Positions 22,369 to 37,785 of a stretch of 64,000 nucleotides of DNA are shown here, in pieces. Location of the stretch: assembly GCA_001632435.1 (NCBI GenBank), contig KV423928.1, forward strand, positions 216,520 through 280,519, in the 5' to 3' direction. The first letter of the stretch is position 1. Each line of letters opens with the position of its first letter. The notes under the pieces were generated by a model. That model had not been told where the DNA came from, did no database searches, and saw only the letters and a list, made by a program, of their open reading frames with translations. This stretch comes from Calocera cornea HHB12733. Lineage: Eukaryota; Basidiomycota; Dacrymycetes; Dacrymycetales; Dacrymycetaceae. Both the position numbers and the translations under genes were made by a program.

Positions 22369-24696
22369 CTTCTGTTCGACGGATTTTCGCGAGGGAAAGA
22401 AGGAGGGGAAAAGAAGCAATTCAAGCGCGCCAGAGGTTCGGGAGACGCAAATACTGCAAAGATCCCCCTTTGTCCCCGTTGGGGCTCGAGAATTTGTAAT
22501 TCGCCATATGAAGGCCAATGCCAGCCCGTCTCTAGACACGGAGCGCATACGGATGCCTGTATGCCAGTTGCGGCGTTTGCACGGTAAGCCGGCCGGAGCC
22601 GAAGGCCACGTGGGCTGGAATGTGCTGGGTTGCGTCGTACACAACGCAAGAGGGAGCGTCTAACGCCGGCGGGAGGACACTGCAGCCAAGAGGGACGAGA
22701 GATGGTCCGGGATCGCGGGATCGGCAAGAAAAAATGAAGTGTCGTCTCCCTTTCAGAAATCCGCCAGTGGGCGCCCCGAAGCCTCGAGGCGTGCCACTCG
22801 ATGGAGCATTCCGACAAAAACGGGCACCATAAGGAGCTGCCTTCCGGTCTGCAGCATCCGAGCGGCCGGCAGGTTGAGGAGGGAAGAGTCTCCCGGCGCG
22901 TTGGGTGGCCGGTCGCCGCTGCGAGTGGTAATCGCCGGCTGGGGCTGATCCGACTGCAGCCTGATGATCGAGCACGGCATGCCCGCCGCGAAGTTGCCAG
23001 ATCTCCTCGGCGAGGGCAGAAGAAAGGGAACCGGGACAGGCTTGCGCGAGCGGGAAGCGACCAGCAGCAGGCCACAAGGGGGAACCGGGAATCGGGGTCC
23101 CTCTGCCATCCACCCGCCGGTCCTAGGCTTCGTCGGTGCACATGGCCATGTGCACTGATGGAGCCCATAGCCGGCAGGCAGATGGCAGATGGCAGATGGA
23201 CAGTGACAATCATGCCAGATTAATGGATAATCTTAGGCATCGCCTTCTTTCATGAAAACATTCAGGGAACGATCATAGGTTTGACGGCTGTTTGTTCGCA
23301 TCCCAAGGTACGTAAGGGTCCCATTGTCACCCTCGGCCAGCACGTGCCAAGCTACCAGCGCAGGCCAGGCGCGCGCCTACGGGCCAGCAGGACATGCTAT
23401 TTCCGTCCCGGAATCAGCATGTCTCGGACCGCATGGCGGGCACAAAGGATCCGGCACGCGGTTTGAAAGGGAGAGGTGCGCAGGAGGTCCGCGGTCGAGC
23501 CAGGCACGGAGGAAGGGTATTCGAGGTCAAAGAACGGTGCAAGGGACTGCGCAGCGCCTGGCCGGGCGGAGGCGACGTCAGGCCACGCGCGTGGACAATC
23601 ACGCTCGGCGAGTTTCCTTTCCCGGCCGAGGGGCGAGGAGATCAAAGGGAGGCGACAGAGAAGGTGAGGTAATCAGCGTTAGAGTTTGGGGGGTGATCGG
23701 GCGCAGCGGTGACTGGCTGAGTGGGCGGGAGCGGCCCTGACTCAGGGTGACTGTGCCGTAATTTACTACCGGCGCCGAGGAGCGCTACGTGGCTTCCGCT
23801 TTTGGATGGCTCGAAAGGATATTAGTGACGTGGGGGCTCATCAGCTGCGTTATTGGCCACGTTGGAAGTGGAATTCGGGGTGCCGAACCCGCAGTGAAAC
23901 ACCGAAGAAGCCAGTCATCAGCGGGCATCAAGACAAAGTGGACCCTGGAATGCGAATAATACACATGCCCGAGACCTCGTGCTTCCAATGTTCGCCCGAT
24001 TCCCTTTCCCCCAAACAGCGGCGGATCACGGTGGCATTTTCCAGCACCGTCCACTCCTGTCTGTTCGGAGTGACGGAGGGCAGACCGAGCGATCATAAAT
24101 TTTCGTAACGAAGGACAAGGGAGATGTGCATGCAGTGGGCGCTAGCGCGCGAGGCCGGGAATGCGCTTCTGGCCCTGCTTTTCCGCAGCCGCGTCGCGGA
24201 CACAGCAGAAGGCAGGGGCACCGCCGCGGTTTGCCCAGTCGTCGCGCGGATGTTACGGCCTGCAACACCCTGCTCGCATCAGACTGCGCCGTCGGGGGGA
24301 GCATGGCAATAATCACAGAAGCGTGCCTGGTGAGACGCGTGATTTATTCCCGGGAGGGCGCGGGACGCGGAGGGAGGGAGGCAATTGGCGGACGGCCGAA
24401 AGGTAGGTTCTCGACGTTGCGGCATTCAGTGCCTTGTTCGTTTGAGGCTAGCACGCGATGACTCGTGAGCCGTCCCCTCGGCTTGCGCAGGCGAAGTGCT
24501 TCTCAGAGCGCGTCATTCCCGCCACCGCCCGCGCTCGAGAGGGCAGATAGGGGACAAACCGCGCACCCTTATAACCTGACTGGTGCGCGACCACAAACCC
24601 CCACCAGTACTCAGTCCTCAACCACCAGCGACAACACCCCACAAACTCACTTCCGCATTCCCGATCACCCAACCACACTCAAGCAACTCAACAGCC
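22369..24696. other. 2.3-kb divergent spacer between NADAR copies B and C
   Basis: This is shared upstream DNA of two divergently transcribed NADAR genes. It is GC-rich with long compositional open frames on both strands and no domain motifs. A short direct repeat (GGCAGATGGCAGATGGCAGA) lies near 23175-23198. A TATA-like CTTATAACC is at about 24567, 125 bases before copy C. Confidence 0.4.
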
Positions 24697-25629
24697 ATGT
24701 CCTCCCCTCGCCTGCCATACACCACTCAGCCCGCGCCCAACGCGCGCAGGCGGTCGTACCACCCCCAACCCGCGCCCGCGGTCACCCCCGCGGTGTGGCC
24801 CCCGCTCTCGGTCTCCTACCCACCCCCAACGCCCATGGCTCCCCGCGTGCACACCGTTCCCCTCCCGGAAGAGACGCCCAGGTACTCCCTGCGCGCGCTC
24901 CCCTCCCCCGTCTCCCGCTACTCGCCACCCCGCTCGGCCCCCGCAGTCATGCCCATGTCTGCCCAATCCTGGCCCGCTCCAGGTGTCCTCCCCTTCGCCT
25001 CTGGTCGTGCCGCTCCTGTCTCCGCGCCCATCCCCATCCCCGGCATGCGTCCTCGCAGCTTGACCATCGCCCGGTCCGGTCCCCAGCAGCGCTCCCAGAG
25101 CGGCCCGCCTTCTGCTGCCTCGCCCCGCTTCCCTGCCTCGGCCAACTACTCGCCTATGTCCATCCCCATGGACGTCGACACGGACAACTCGCTCCTGATC
25201 CCCTCGTCTCCCACGACTCAGGCTGCCATTCGCCGCTCCCACACCGCGATCTCCCTGGCACTAAACAGTCCCCACCCCATCATGGTCTCCGGGCACACCT
25301 ATACCACGGCCGAGCATCTCCTCGAGGCGATGAAGTTCAAGTACCACCCTGAGATCGTGGAGCAGATTCGTTGTTCGGGTGACCCGAGGAGGACCGCAGA
25401 GATGTACGGGCACTACGTGCGCATCGATTGGGAGTCGAGGAAGGCGGTAAAGATCGAAGAGGTCGTGAGGGCGAAGTACCTGCAGAACCCTGACCTGATC
25501 GTCGAGCTGCTGGACACCGGCAACCGCTACCTCATCGACGAGGCAGACACGCAGTTCAATCACCTCGGCGGCGCCCTCATGCGTCTGCGGCGGGAATATC
25601 TTTCGGGCGAGCGCGACAGCTTGGGATGA
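24697..25629 (+). CDS. NADAR-domain (DUF1768) protein, copy C, intronless
   Basis: A single exon of 310 residues. The ATG at 24697 (MSSPRLPYTTQPAPNARRRS) is preferred over the upstream in-frame ATG at 24583, which lies in the leader-like region. Residues 1-180 are Pro/Ser/Ala-rich and low-complexity. The C-terminal domain is the best NADAR match of the four: LNSPHPIMVSGHTYTTAEHL, LEAMKFKYHPEIVEQIRCS, DPRRTAEMYGHYVRIDWESR, VRAKYLQNPDLIVELLDTGN and NHLGGALMRLRREYL. The conserved Glu of the EH motif is present. The WG.G segment is replaced by a short linker (DEADTQFN). The intron found in the other three copies before the TG motif is absent, suggesting precise intron loss. It is convergent with the LARP7-like gene. 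Confidence 0.8.
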   Translation: MSSPRLPYTTQPAPNARRRSYHPQPAPAVTPAVWPPLSVSYPPPTPMAPRVHTVPLPEETPRYSLRALPSPVSRYSPPRSAPAVMPMSAQSWPAPGVLPFASGRAAPVSAPIPIPGMRPRSLTIARSGPQQRSQSGPPSAASPRFPASANYSPMSIPMDVDTDNSLLIPSSPTTQAAIRRSHTAISLALNSPHPIMVSGHTYTTAEHLLEAMKFKYHPEIVEQIRCSGDPRRTAEMYGHYVRIDWESRKAVKIEEVVRAKYLQNPDLIVELLDTGNRYLIDEADTQFNHLGGALMRLRREYLSGERDSLG

Positions 25630-25968
25630 TTACGGCCGGTGGCGAGACTCTCTTGAATTTTCACAGCCGCCTGTCGGCCCTTCGGGCCAGCCAACGCGCC
25701 AACAACAGCTACAGCAGCATCCCCAGCCAACCTCGGATGCAGCTCACCGACTACGCAACCTCTGGAACACCCTTCCATGGAGACGCGTCAGCCGCAACCC
25801 GATGTAGCAGGCTGCGACGGCACTCACGCATTGATAGATAGGATAGTTTGTGGCTTGATCTACGATGCATAGACGTATATACCCTTGACCAATGTCAGCG
25901 TTATTTATTACACATTTACGACCCTGTGCGCACCTAATTGAGCTACCCCGCATCCATGCAGCCGAAGA
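25630..25968. other. Convergent spacer
   Basis: The gap between the 3' ends of NADAR copy C and the LARP7-like gene. It probably holds the two 3' untranslated regions only. Confidence 0.4.
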
Positions 25969-27603
25969 TTAACCGGCCCGTCTCCTTTTCCGAGGTGGTG
26001 CATCAGCCGACACAGCATTGCCATTGAGTGCTCGCTCCGCAGCCTGGCGTCGTAGATGTTCAGGGACTTTCTCCCAGTATATTCGTTCTCGTTCGCCATC
26101 GATCAGTTCTAGCCGGACCGAGGCTGCGCCGTCCGCTCTAGCCTCTCGGAAATGCACGAGCGCTCGCTGGGCGTTATGCGCCGTCGAAAATCGAACGTAG
26201 CACTATACAAAAGTCAGGATCGGTTACTCGGTAATGGATGATACACATACCATATCCATCCCTTTCGTCCAATCTACGTAATCGACGCCATCCGCCTTAT
26301 CCGCATCAAGAGCGCTTGCGAATATTGCCTTCAATGCAGTCTTGTTGGTCTGGGCCGGCAATCCCCGTGCGAACACCAGACATCCTGTCGGGTATGACTG
26401 CGTTTCGGTGATCGCTCTCTTGGAGGGCTGATCCGATTGCCTCTTCGATGGTAAGGGCAGGGGTGTCGATGCAGTATTGCTCCTGCCATTCGCAGGGACT
26501 TGCGCAGCCGAGGCTGGAGCCTGCGGCCGAGAGAGGTCGAACAGACGACCATGTTCGGCGAGGTACTCGGCCTTCAACTTACTCCAGTCAGCTCTATAAA
26601 CAGGTCAGATAACGTGGCACCGTTGAATACATCCTGCGCACTTGGATAATGTGCGTAAGCGGCTGCGTATGGCGAGTTCGACGGTAGTCCGGTGATCTTT
26701 GCCATTTGCGAGCGATCCACTGTCATCGGATTCGGAATCTTCCATTTCGTCGTCCATGGCTGCAGTCTGGGCGAGTGTCTCTTGTCCGCTGCGCGAAACG
26801 CTCCACGGCCATCGCTCCAGAAATTGCTGAACGAGGTCCTCGGTCCTGAACACGACGAATGCAAAGCCCTGGAACCGCTCTTGTTGACCGCGGTTGTTCT
26901 GCGCAGCTGGAAAGGATATGTACTGGATCGTTGGCTCCATAAACGATATCGATGTTGATGGTAAACCTGCGTTGGGAGTGTCGAACAGATCGCACAGCAC
27001 TTTATGCACAGCAGCCATTGACCGCGCGTGAACCGGAACGTTCTCCTACAGATCACTGGTTATTAAGCACGCATATATTCGTCGACGGACTCACTGACGA
27101 CGTAGACAGTTCGATGCTCCCAAGCGCTGTGGGTATACTGCAGCGATTCCTTACGTCTGAGCTTCAGCTCGTACCCGTGCAAGCCGATGCGCATATCCGG
27201 GCGAGCATCTTCTGGCAGCTCACGCAGAGCGGTGACAATCTGAGCTTCGGAGATGCCAGAAGGGAGATTCGCAAGCATTGGTGATACGGATATGAGGGCT
27301 GCTAATCGGATGACTAGGGATCATGGATCAGCATGGAAAAAAGGCGGAGGGAGAGGGACGCATACATTCATCTCGATCCAGGAGCCGTCGAGCTGCTGGT
27401 TCGACAAACATGGAGTACGATGACAATGCCATAGAGAATAAAGCTCGTACGTCTTCTGCATCGACAGCAGGTGCGCGGGGTGCCTTGAGGGCTGGCACCG
27501 CCGCCTGGGCATAAGACGTCGACGCGACAGCGCTGGGTGTTGCAGGCTCAGACGCCTTCCCTTTCCCCTTCACAGATCGAGGAAGAAATGCAAAGGCAGA
27601 CAT
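25969..27603 (-). CDS. La-related protein, LARP7/Pof8-like
   Basis: Five exons (27603-27366, 27313-27099, 27045-26642, 26593-26251, 26202-25969) sum to 478 codons (477 residues). Residues about 50-150 form a La-motif-like region (ALFSMALSSYSMFV, then LLDRDEFIRLAALI across intron 1, then VSPMLANLPSGISEAQIVTA). An RRM follows: RTVYVENVPVHARSM across intron 2, FMEPTIQYISFPA, RFQGFAFVVF and FLERWPWSV. A linker (LSKADWSKLKAEYLAEHGR) leads to an xRRM-like C-terminus: TGCLVFARGLPAQTN, DMCYVRFSTAHNAQRAL, LELIDGERERIYWEKVPEHL and a basic PRKRRRAG tail. LARP7 proteins bind RNA polymerase III transcripts; in fission yeast Pof8 assembles telomerase RNA. That role here is inference. It is divergent from SWA2, 239 bases apart. 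Confidence 0.82.
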
Positions 27604-27842
27604 AAAGGGCAATGGGACGCGTTTGAGCGCGTTGCGATGTGTAGATGGACACCGTCCTAAAGAGGACGTCGGGAGGATGATGGCGAGGACAAACGTCGCT
27701 GGCAGGGTGGCGCGTGAAACGCGAACCCTCAGGAACGACAGCAACGACGACAGCCTAATTGCACATCAACAACGATCACAATCCCAGCTCATACCGCATG
27801 ATACCTTTATATCCCTATCTATAGACAGTCACGATCTCCACT

Positions 27843-30678
27843 ATGGATGCATTTGAAGACCTTTGGAAGTCTGCCGCACCCACCTCGGCCCAGCAGCAAG
27901 CAGCCAAGTCTCAGTCGCTGAACGCTGCCGCTGCGCAAGCAACTGCCGCTCGGTCGGCGTACTACAAGCCTGACAGCTTTTCTCTCCTGTCATCGGCACC
28001 CGGCAGCAGGACTCTTACACCAGCTCTGCTTTCTCAACGACCCAGCTCTGCCGCATCCTCAACGAGATCCGGTTCTGCACCACGCAATGGCGACGCCTTC
28101 GGCGATCTCATGTCGTTCGGAGGCAGCGCCGCAGCATCGAGCAACTTGTCCCTAGCCGACAGGCAAGCTAAGATGGAGCAGGAGAGGAAGGAGAAGGAAC
28201 GAAAGCTGGAAGAACAGATCAAGGCCCAGGGTGCTTTCTGGGATCGCTTTGGGGGCGACGACCTGCTCAGCCCCACTCCGGCGCCTGCAGCATCGACGTC
28301 CCGAGTCTCGACGCCTGCTCTTGAACCGATGCGGCCCTCCCCTATTCCCAAGGCAGCAACCAAACCTACCACTCCCGGATCAAACGGATTCGATCTCCTC
28401 GACTTCGACTCTCTCGGTGCTCCAACCTCTTCTGCACCGGCATCCTCCGCTGTCTCTCCCGCGGCAGCAGCCGCATTAGATCCATTCGATTTTGATGCTC
28501 TCGACAAGCCTACAAGCAGCAGCAGCTCCTTGTCTGTTCCGAAGGGGCCCTCGCCAAGGTCGACGACGCCAGGCAGTTTCGATTTCGGGGATAGAGAAGA
28601 CAACGGATGGCATGAACATGACGAGGACGAGGACGATATCCTGGGAGCTCTCAGTCGCCCTGTAACAGAGCGGTCGAGAAGAGAACCCGCGGAACCCGTG
28701 CAGGTGAGCCTTTCTGCGTGTCGTGCATTTGAGCTTTCTGACAGCTGTATCACAGGACATCCGTCAGACTCCCTCTCGGTCTTCCCCTGCGCCTCCTCGC
28801 TCCGGTGCCGCTTCACCCCCTCCGCATGTCATTGGGCAAATCGTCGAGATGGGCTTCTCGCCACAGCAAGCACGCTTCGCTCTGGCGACAACCGAGTCGG
28901 GCGTTGACGTGCAAGCCGCGCTCGACATGCTTCTAGCCCAATCAACTGCGATGGAACCTGAGGCACCCGAGACACCAGATGCATCAGCATCTCCCCGTGT
29001 ACTGCACATCGAGCGCAACAGTGATGAGGAGGCTGCCGAAGCTGATGCACGGCGACGGCGCCGTCGTCAGGGACCGACTCGCCAGAACATGGATTCACGG
29101 AATACAACGTCTCCCCATCGACGTGGGGAGGTCTACGAAACTCAGAAGATCCAAGAACAGGCCGACCGACTGATCGCACAAGCGACCGACTTCGGCATGA
29201 ATATGTTCAGCCGAGCAAACGCGCTGTTGAAACAAGGTCGTGAGCAGGTGCAAAAGGCATATGAAGAGCGGCAGAGGGCGCAAGCTGCTGCAGGCGGCGC
29301 TGGGCGAGGAAGGACAGATAGTGGTCGGCCAAAATGGATGGACAACGGCCATCTTGGAGAGCCGACCAGCCCAACAACGCCAGTCCATCACCAAGGTGGC
29401 GGTTTCAGGGACGACGATGACGTGGCGGCTCACGCAGAACGCCATGCTGAGCCGAGCCGAGCCCGTCAGCAGCAGCCAGACATGCAACAGGATCGTCGGC
29501 GAGAGCACACTCAACCAAGACCTCAGGAAACAAGGCAGCCTATGAGAGACATCAACTTGTTTGGAGACGAACCGGTCGGCTATGCATCTCCAGCAAGGCG
29601 AAGACGCCCTGCAGACACAAACGTCACTTCCCCTCGAGTAGCGATGCCTCAGGCTGCTCCAACTCCTCCACCACCAAAACCGAAACCCAAGCCTGCACGA
29701 CCCTCTGTTGCAGTTCCACCAGCGGTTCAGACGGCCTCGGACGCGCACAAGGCGAAGGGGACAGAGTTTTTCAAGCTCGGTCAGTTTGCGGAAGCCGAAA
29801 CGTCCTATGGCAAAGCGCTCGATGTGGTGCCGGAGGGATGCAGCATCCGAATCGTGTTGCACAACAATCGCGCTGCCGCTCGACTGAAGACTGGCGACTC
29901 CTCCGGCGTCGTCGAAGACTGCACTGCGGTCCTAACGATCCTCTCACGTGAAGGCACAGACTTCAAGCCCGATGCAGAAGAGGAATGGGATGGCGTCAAA
30001 CTAGGAGACGCATTGGTCAAGGCACTCACTCGAAGAGCTGAGGCTTGGGAGATGAAGGAGAAATGGGACAAGGCTGCAGAGGATTGGCAACGTGTCGTCA
30101 CTCTTGGAACGTGGATTGGCAAGGCGAAGTGGGATATAGCTAATCGCGGTCTCGAGCGTTGCAAGCGCATGAAGACGAGTCAAGACCAAGCTGCTGCGCC
30201 GCAGCCACCCAAACCAAAGCCAAAGCCAAAGCCTCCTGTGTCCTCTGCACCTGCCAAGCCATCGGAAGCCGTAACACGACTTAAGGAAGCCAATCTACAG
30301 CAAGACGAAGAAGAAAACCTCCGAGCTCAGTTGAAGGACACTGTCGAGGCTCGGCTCTTAGCGTGGAAGGGCGGCAAGGAGACCAACATCCGTGCGCTCC
30401 TATCGAGTCTGGAGAATGTTTTGTGGGAAGAGCTACAGTGGAAGAAGGTCAATCTGGGAGAATTGGTTACTCCAGCGCAAGTGAAGGCCAGATACGTGCG
30501 GGCGATTGCGCGGCTGCATCCAGACAAGGTTTGTTCCAGCGTTTCCGTTTGCTGCACTCTGGACTTACCTCCTGCGTAGCTGAGCGCAGCAAAGGCCACA
30601 GTCGAACACCGTATGATTGCCAATGGGGTATTTGGCACTCTGAACGAGGCTTGGACTGCGTTCCAGCAACAGGGATGA
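27843..30678 (+). CDS. SWA2: Auxilin-like clathrin-uncoating J protein (Swa2-like)
   Basis: Three exons (27843-28703, 28756-30528, 30580-30678) give 910 residues. The N-terminal third is Ser/Ala/Pro-rich with DPFDFDAL- and FDLLDFDSL-type motifs, as in clathrin/adaptor-binding regions. A UBA domain follows intron 1 (HVIGQIVEMGFSPQQARFAL ... DVQAALDMLL). A TPR region begins near AHKAKGTEFFKLGQFAEAET and continues HNNRAAARLKTGDSSGVVED. The C-terminus is a J domain with YVRAIARLHPDK; intron 2 splits it right after HPDK, and exon 3 supplies ANGVFGTLNEAWTAFQQQG. This order (UBA-TPR-J) is that of yeast Swa2, which recruits Hsp70 to strip clathrin from vesicles. It is convergent with NADAR copy D, 139 bases away. 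Confidence 0.92.
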
Positions 30679-30817
30679 TAAGTTCATTTCATATTTGGAG
30701 CATGACATGTCCATAGTAGAGTAGTCACGGGTCAATTACATTGATACCTTGCACATCCACTTGCAGCAGCAGTTTGTAACATAGAGCTGCATCGTTTGCA
30801 GTAAGTGGACGGAAAGC

Positions 30818-32224
30818 TTAAGCCCCATATGTTTCTTCGTACAGTTCTCGACGGATCGTTTCCAAAATCTTGCCAACTGTATCGTCGTCATCCAAAGGAT
30901 CGACCAGACTGTGGCGACCCGTTTCAAGCTGCATGGATTGTCAACCCCAGACGAGGAATCTGGTTGCAGAGCCAAGGCGTACCAACTGGTCCTTGAGCTC
31001 AGGATACTGCTCGTACTTCTGGCGAAGAGCTATGCTGAGATTGGCCTTATAACGAATGTCAATCTCCGCATGGCCCACATTCTCCAGCAGCTTCCATAGC
31101 TCATTGGCCGTTTTCTTTGGGTTAGACGAACTCCGCACTCGCTCCATATACTCATCACCAACCTCTTCGAAGCGGAGGGCATGCCATAAGTGGGTAGCCG
31201 TGTTGTAAGCCTTGTCCTTATACGAAACCGGATGATGAGAGGAAGGGCTCAGATTGGCGAACAGGCTGCGACGGATCCATCCCGACGGCGGGCCACCATA
31301 CACGTAGATGACGGTAGGATCGGAACTAACGACTTCCTGCTCTCTTGGTGTGAACATCGTGGCCTGTCCAGCTGGCGCAGCAGGTTCGCTCGACGGCTGG
31401 TTTGCCGCCAGTGCAGCAGAGAAGCCTTGCTCTACTGCTTGTCGGACCGACTGACCTGTCTCGCGAATAATAGCCCTCTGTTCGTCAGTCAGTGCGGGTT
31501 CAGTTCCTTGCCATAAGGACCTCTCTCTCGGCAGAAGCTTGTCAAGGAGAGCGCGACTGTTGAGCAGCGCCATGTCTGTAGCAGTACGGTGCTCGCCCTG
31601 TTTGTTCAGGTAGTCGTTGGCCTGCCACATCTCATATGCGTACTGTGCAGCGTTCCACTCTGCCTGCGTGCGGATGGGACGCTGCCATTCGTCGGGCAGT
31701 CCTTTGCTCTCATCGGAGCCAAGTCCAATATAGACGTTCACCCGCTCTCCCACGGGTGGGGTCCGGATGCCTATGGACACAGCATCCTTGGCATACCAGG
31801 GATTGGAGACCGGGAAGCCATCTCGACATGGAGGCGTGGGGACACAGCTAGATCTGGAGGCTTCTATGGCTGCTCGACAGGCGCACATCCACCGACAAGC
31901 ACCCTGCGAGCAGTCCAAGTCATGACACGCGCAGTCGCAGTCGACCTCAGCGACGACGGCCTCCTTGACAAGCGGCGTGGGGTGCACCTCGTACCACCTG
32001 TCCTGGCTAACGGGGAGGTAGGTGAGCTTGCCGTGGATGGGGTCGTCGTACCAGTATCCGGGAGGGCCGGTGCCGAGGTCAAATTGCGCCGGGACGTAGA
32101 CAGTCCCGGGAGGACAGGGATAGCTGGCGTATCCAGCCGGAGGAGGACCGGAAGCCTCCCAGTCCCACCCCGGGCAGCCCGGAAGGGGTTGGGACAGGTA
32201 CTTGTTGTAGCGTCTGCGAGTCAT
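30818..32224 (-). CDS. NADAR-domain (DUF1768) protein, copy D, with Cys-rich region
   Basis: Exon 1 is 32224-30983, the intron 30929-30982, and exon 2 is 30928-30818, giving 450 residues. Stopping at the unspliced stop near 30941 would cut the domain. The start MTRRRYNKYLSQPL is chosen because the frame further upstream looks like a leader. A Cys-dense stretch lies at about residues 92-120 (DCDCACHDLDCSQGACRW, then MCAC), possibly metal-binding. A helical, charged middle follows. The NADAR domain is at about residues 325-450: SSHHPVSYKDKAYNTATHLW, HALRFEEVGDEY, SSNPKKTANELWKLLEN, ALRQKYEQYPELKDQL, then across the intron LETGRHSLVDPLDD and ILETIRREL. The family Glu is Thr (TATHLW). It is divergent from SMC5. 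Confidence 0.75.
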
Positions 32225-32849
32225 ATGTAGGATCAGTGATGGGTTTGTGATGAGTTTGTGATGAGAGGGAGAGGGAACGAAGGTGTGGGTAGTTTGGCTT
32301 TCAGTAGGCAGGTATGGGTTTATGTAGGCCTGATGGGGCGGACAAATGAGCTCCGCTCTCGAGCCATGTGGCCTGAGGCTGACAGAGGTGACTGTACGGG
32401 AAGGGCGTCCATAACAGGCATGCGATGCTGCCAGTGGGGTGCATAAGAAGCTGATCAAGAGAGCGCGATCCGCGGGATGTGGCATAGAAATAGCGCCACG
32501 AGAGGGGTTACACTTCCAGGCCGGTCCAGGAAGAAGCCGCTTTATCGCAGAGCTGGGCGCTAGATAGCCCGCTCCGCAGGTGAGCAACCCACGTGTAGAC
32601 AAGTATCAGGAGCATCTCAGCAGGATTTGTCTTCTTGACACATACTGTTTTACGCAAATAGGTATACATCAGTGCAGTTGAAGAAGAAGCTGCTCAGTCG
32701 CCTGCAAGCTCAGCACCATCGCCGCTTTCGGAGTCACCAGGTTATGCGCCGATATCTGCTTCCGCTGCGCCCACAAGGCGGAGACGCGTCGTATTACACG
32801 GGGAGCGCGTCGCGCTTTCGTACATACCAATCGGCGCATATACCAACCT
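32225..32849. other. Divergent promoter region of NADAR copy D and SMC5
   Basis: A 625-base spacer between two divergent starts. The part next to copy D is G/A-rich on the plus strand, that is pyrimidine-rich in the direction of copy D transcription. No additional gene or clear TATA box is seen. Confidence 0.4.
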
Positions 32850-37427
<4,578 letters not shown>

Positions 37428-37785
37428 TGATATCCTCTAGTTGGGTGCTTCCCGCTCATAATTACTAATATACGTTACTCTTCCCGATGTTGTTACGATC
37501 GAATTAGTGTCTATATCCAGGGTAGTCTTCTTCGAAGCTCTGTGCGTCGCATCAGTGGGAATTTCCCCGTTTCCCCGAGATGTTTTGAGCCCTCCACGCC
37601 CCACAGAGGTGGAGGCATCCTGCACTAAATAGGCACCGCCGGTGTCTTAGGGCCGAAGTCGTCTCGCAGCGACCCTCCCGGTATATAAAAGGACCGCGAC
37701 AGCTGGCAACATGGTTCGCCCCTGCCGAGCTAAACAACGACCACCATTATCCACTAGACCCATAGGCTAAATTACCAGACGAAAA
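37428..37785. other. SMC5 3' flank and epimerase promoter
   Basis: A 358-base spacer between two plus-strand genes. It contains the TATA box at 37682-37690 and a short leader for the epimerase gene. Confidence 0.5.
37682..37690 (+). promoter_or_regulatory. TATA box of the epimerase gene
   Basis: TATATAAAAGG lies about 100 bases upstream of the ATG at 37786, a near-perfect TATA element in the expected position. Confidence 0.6.
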
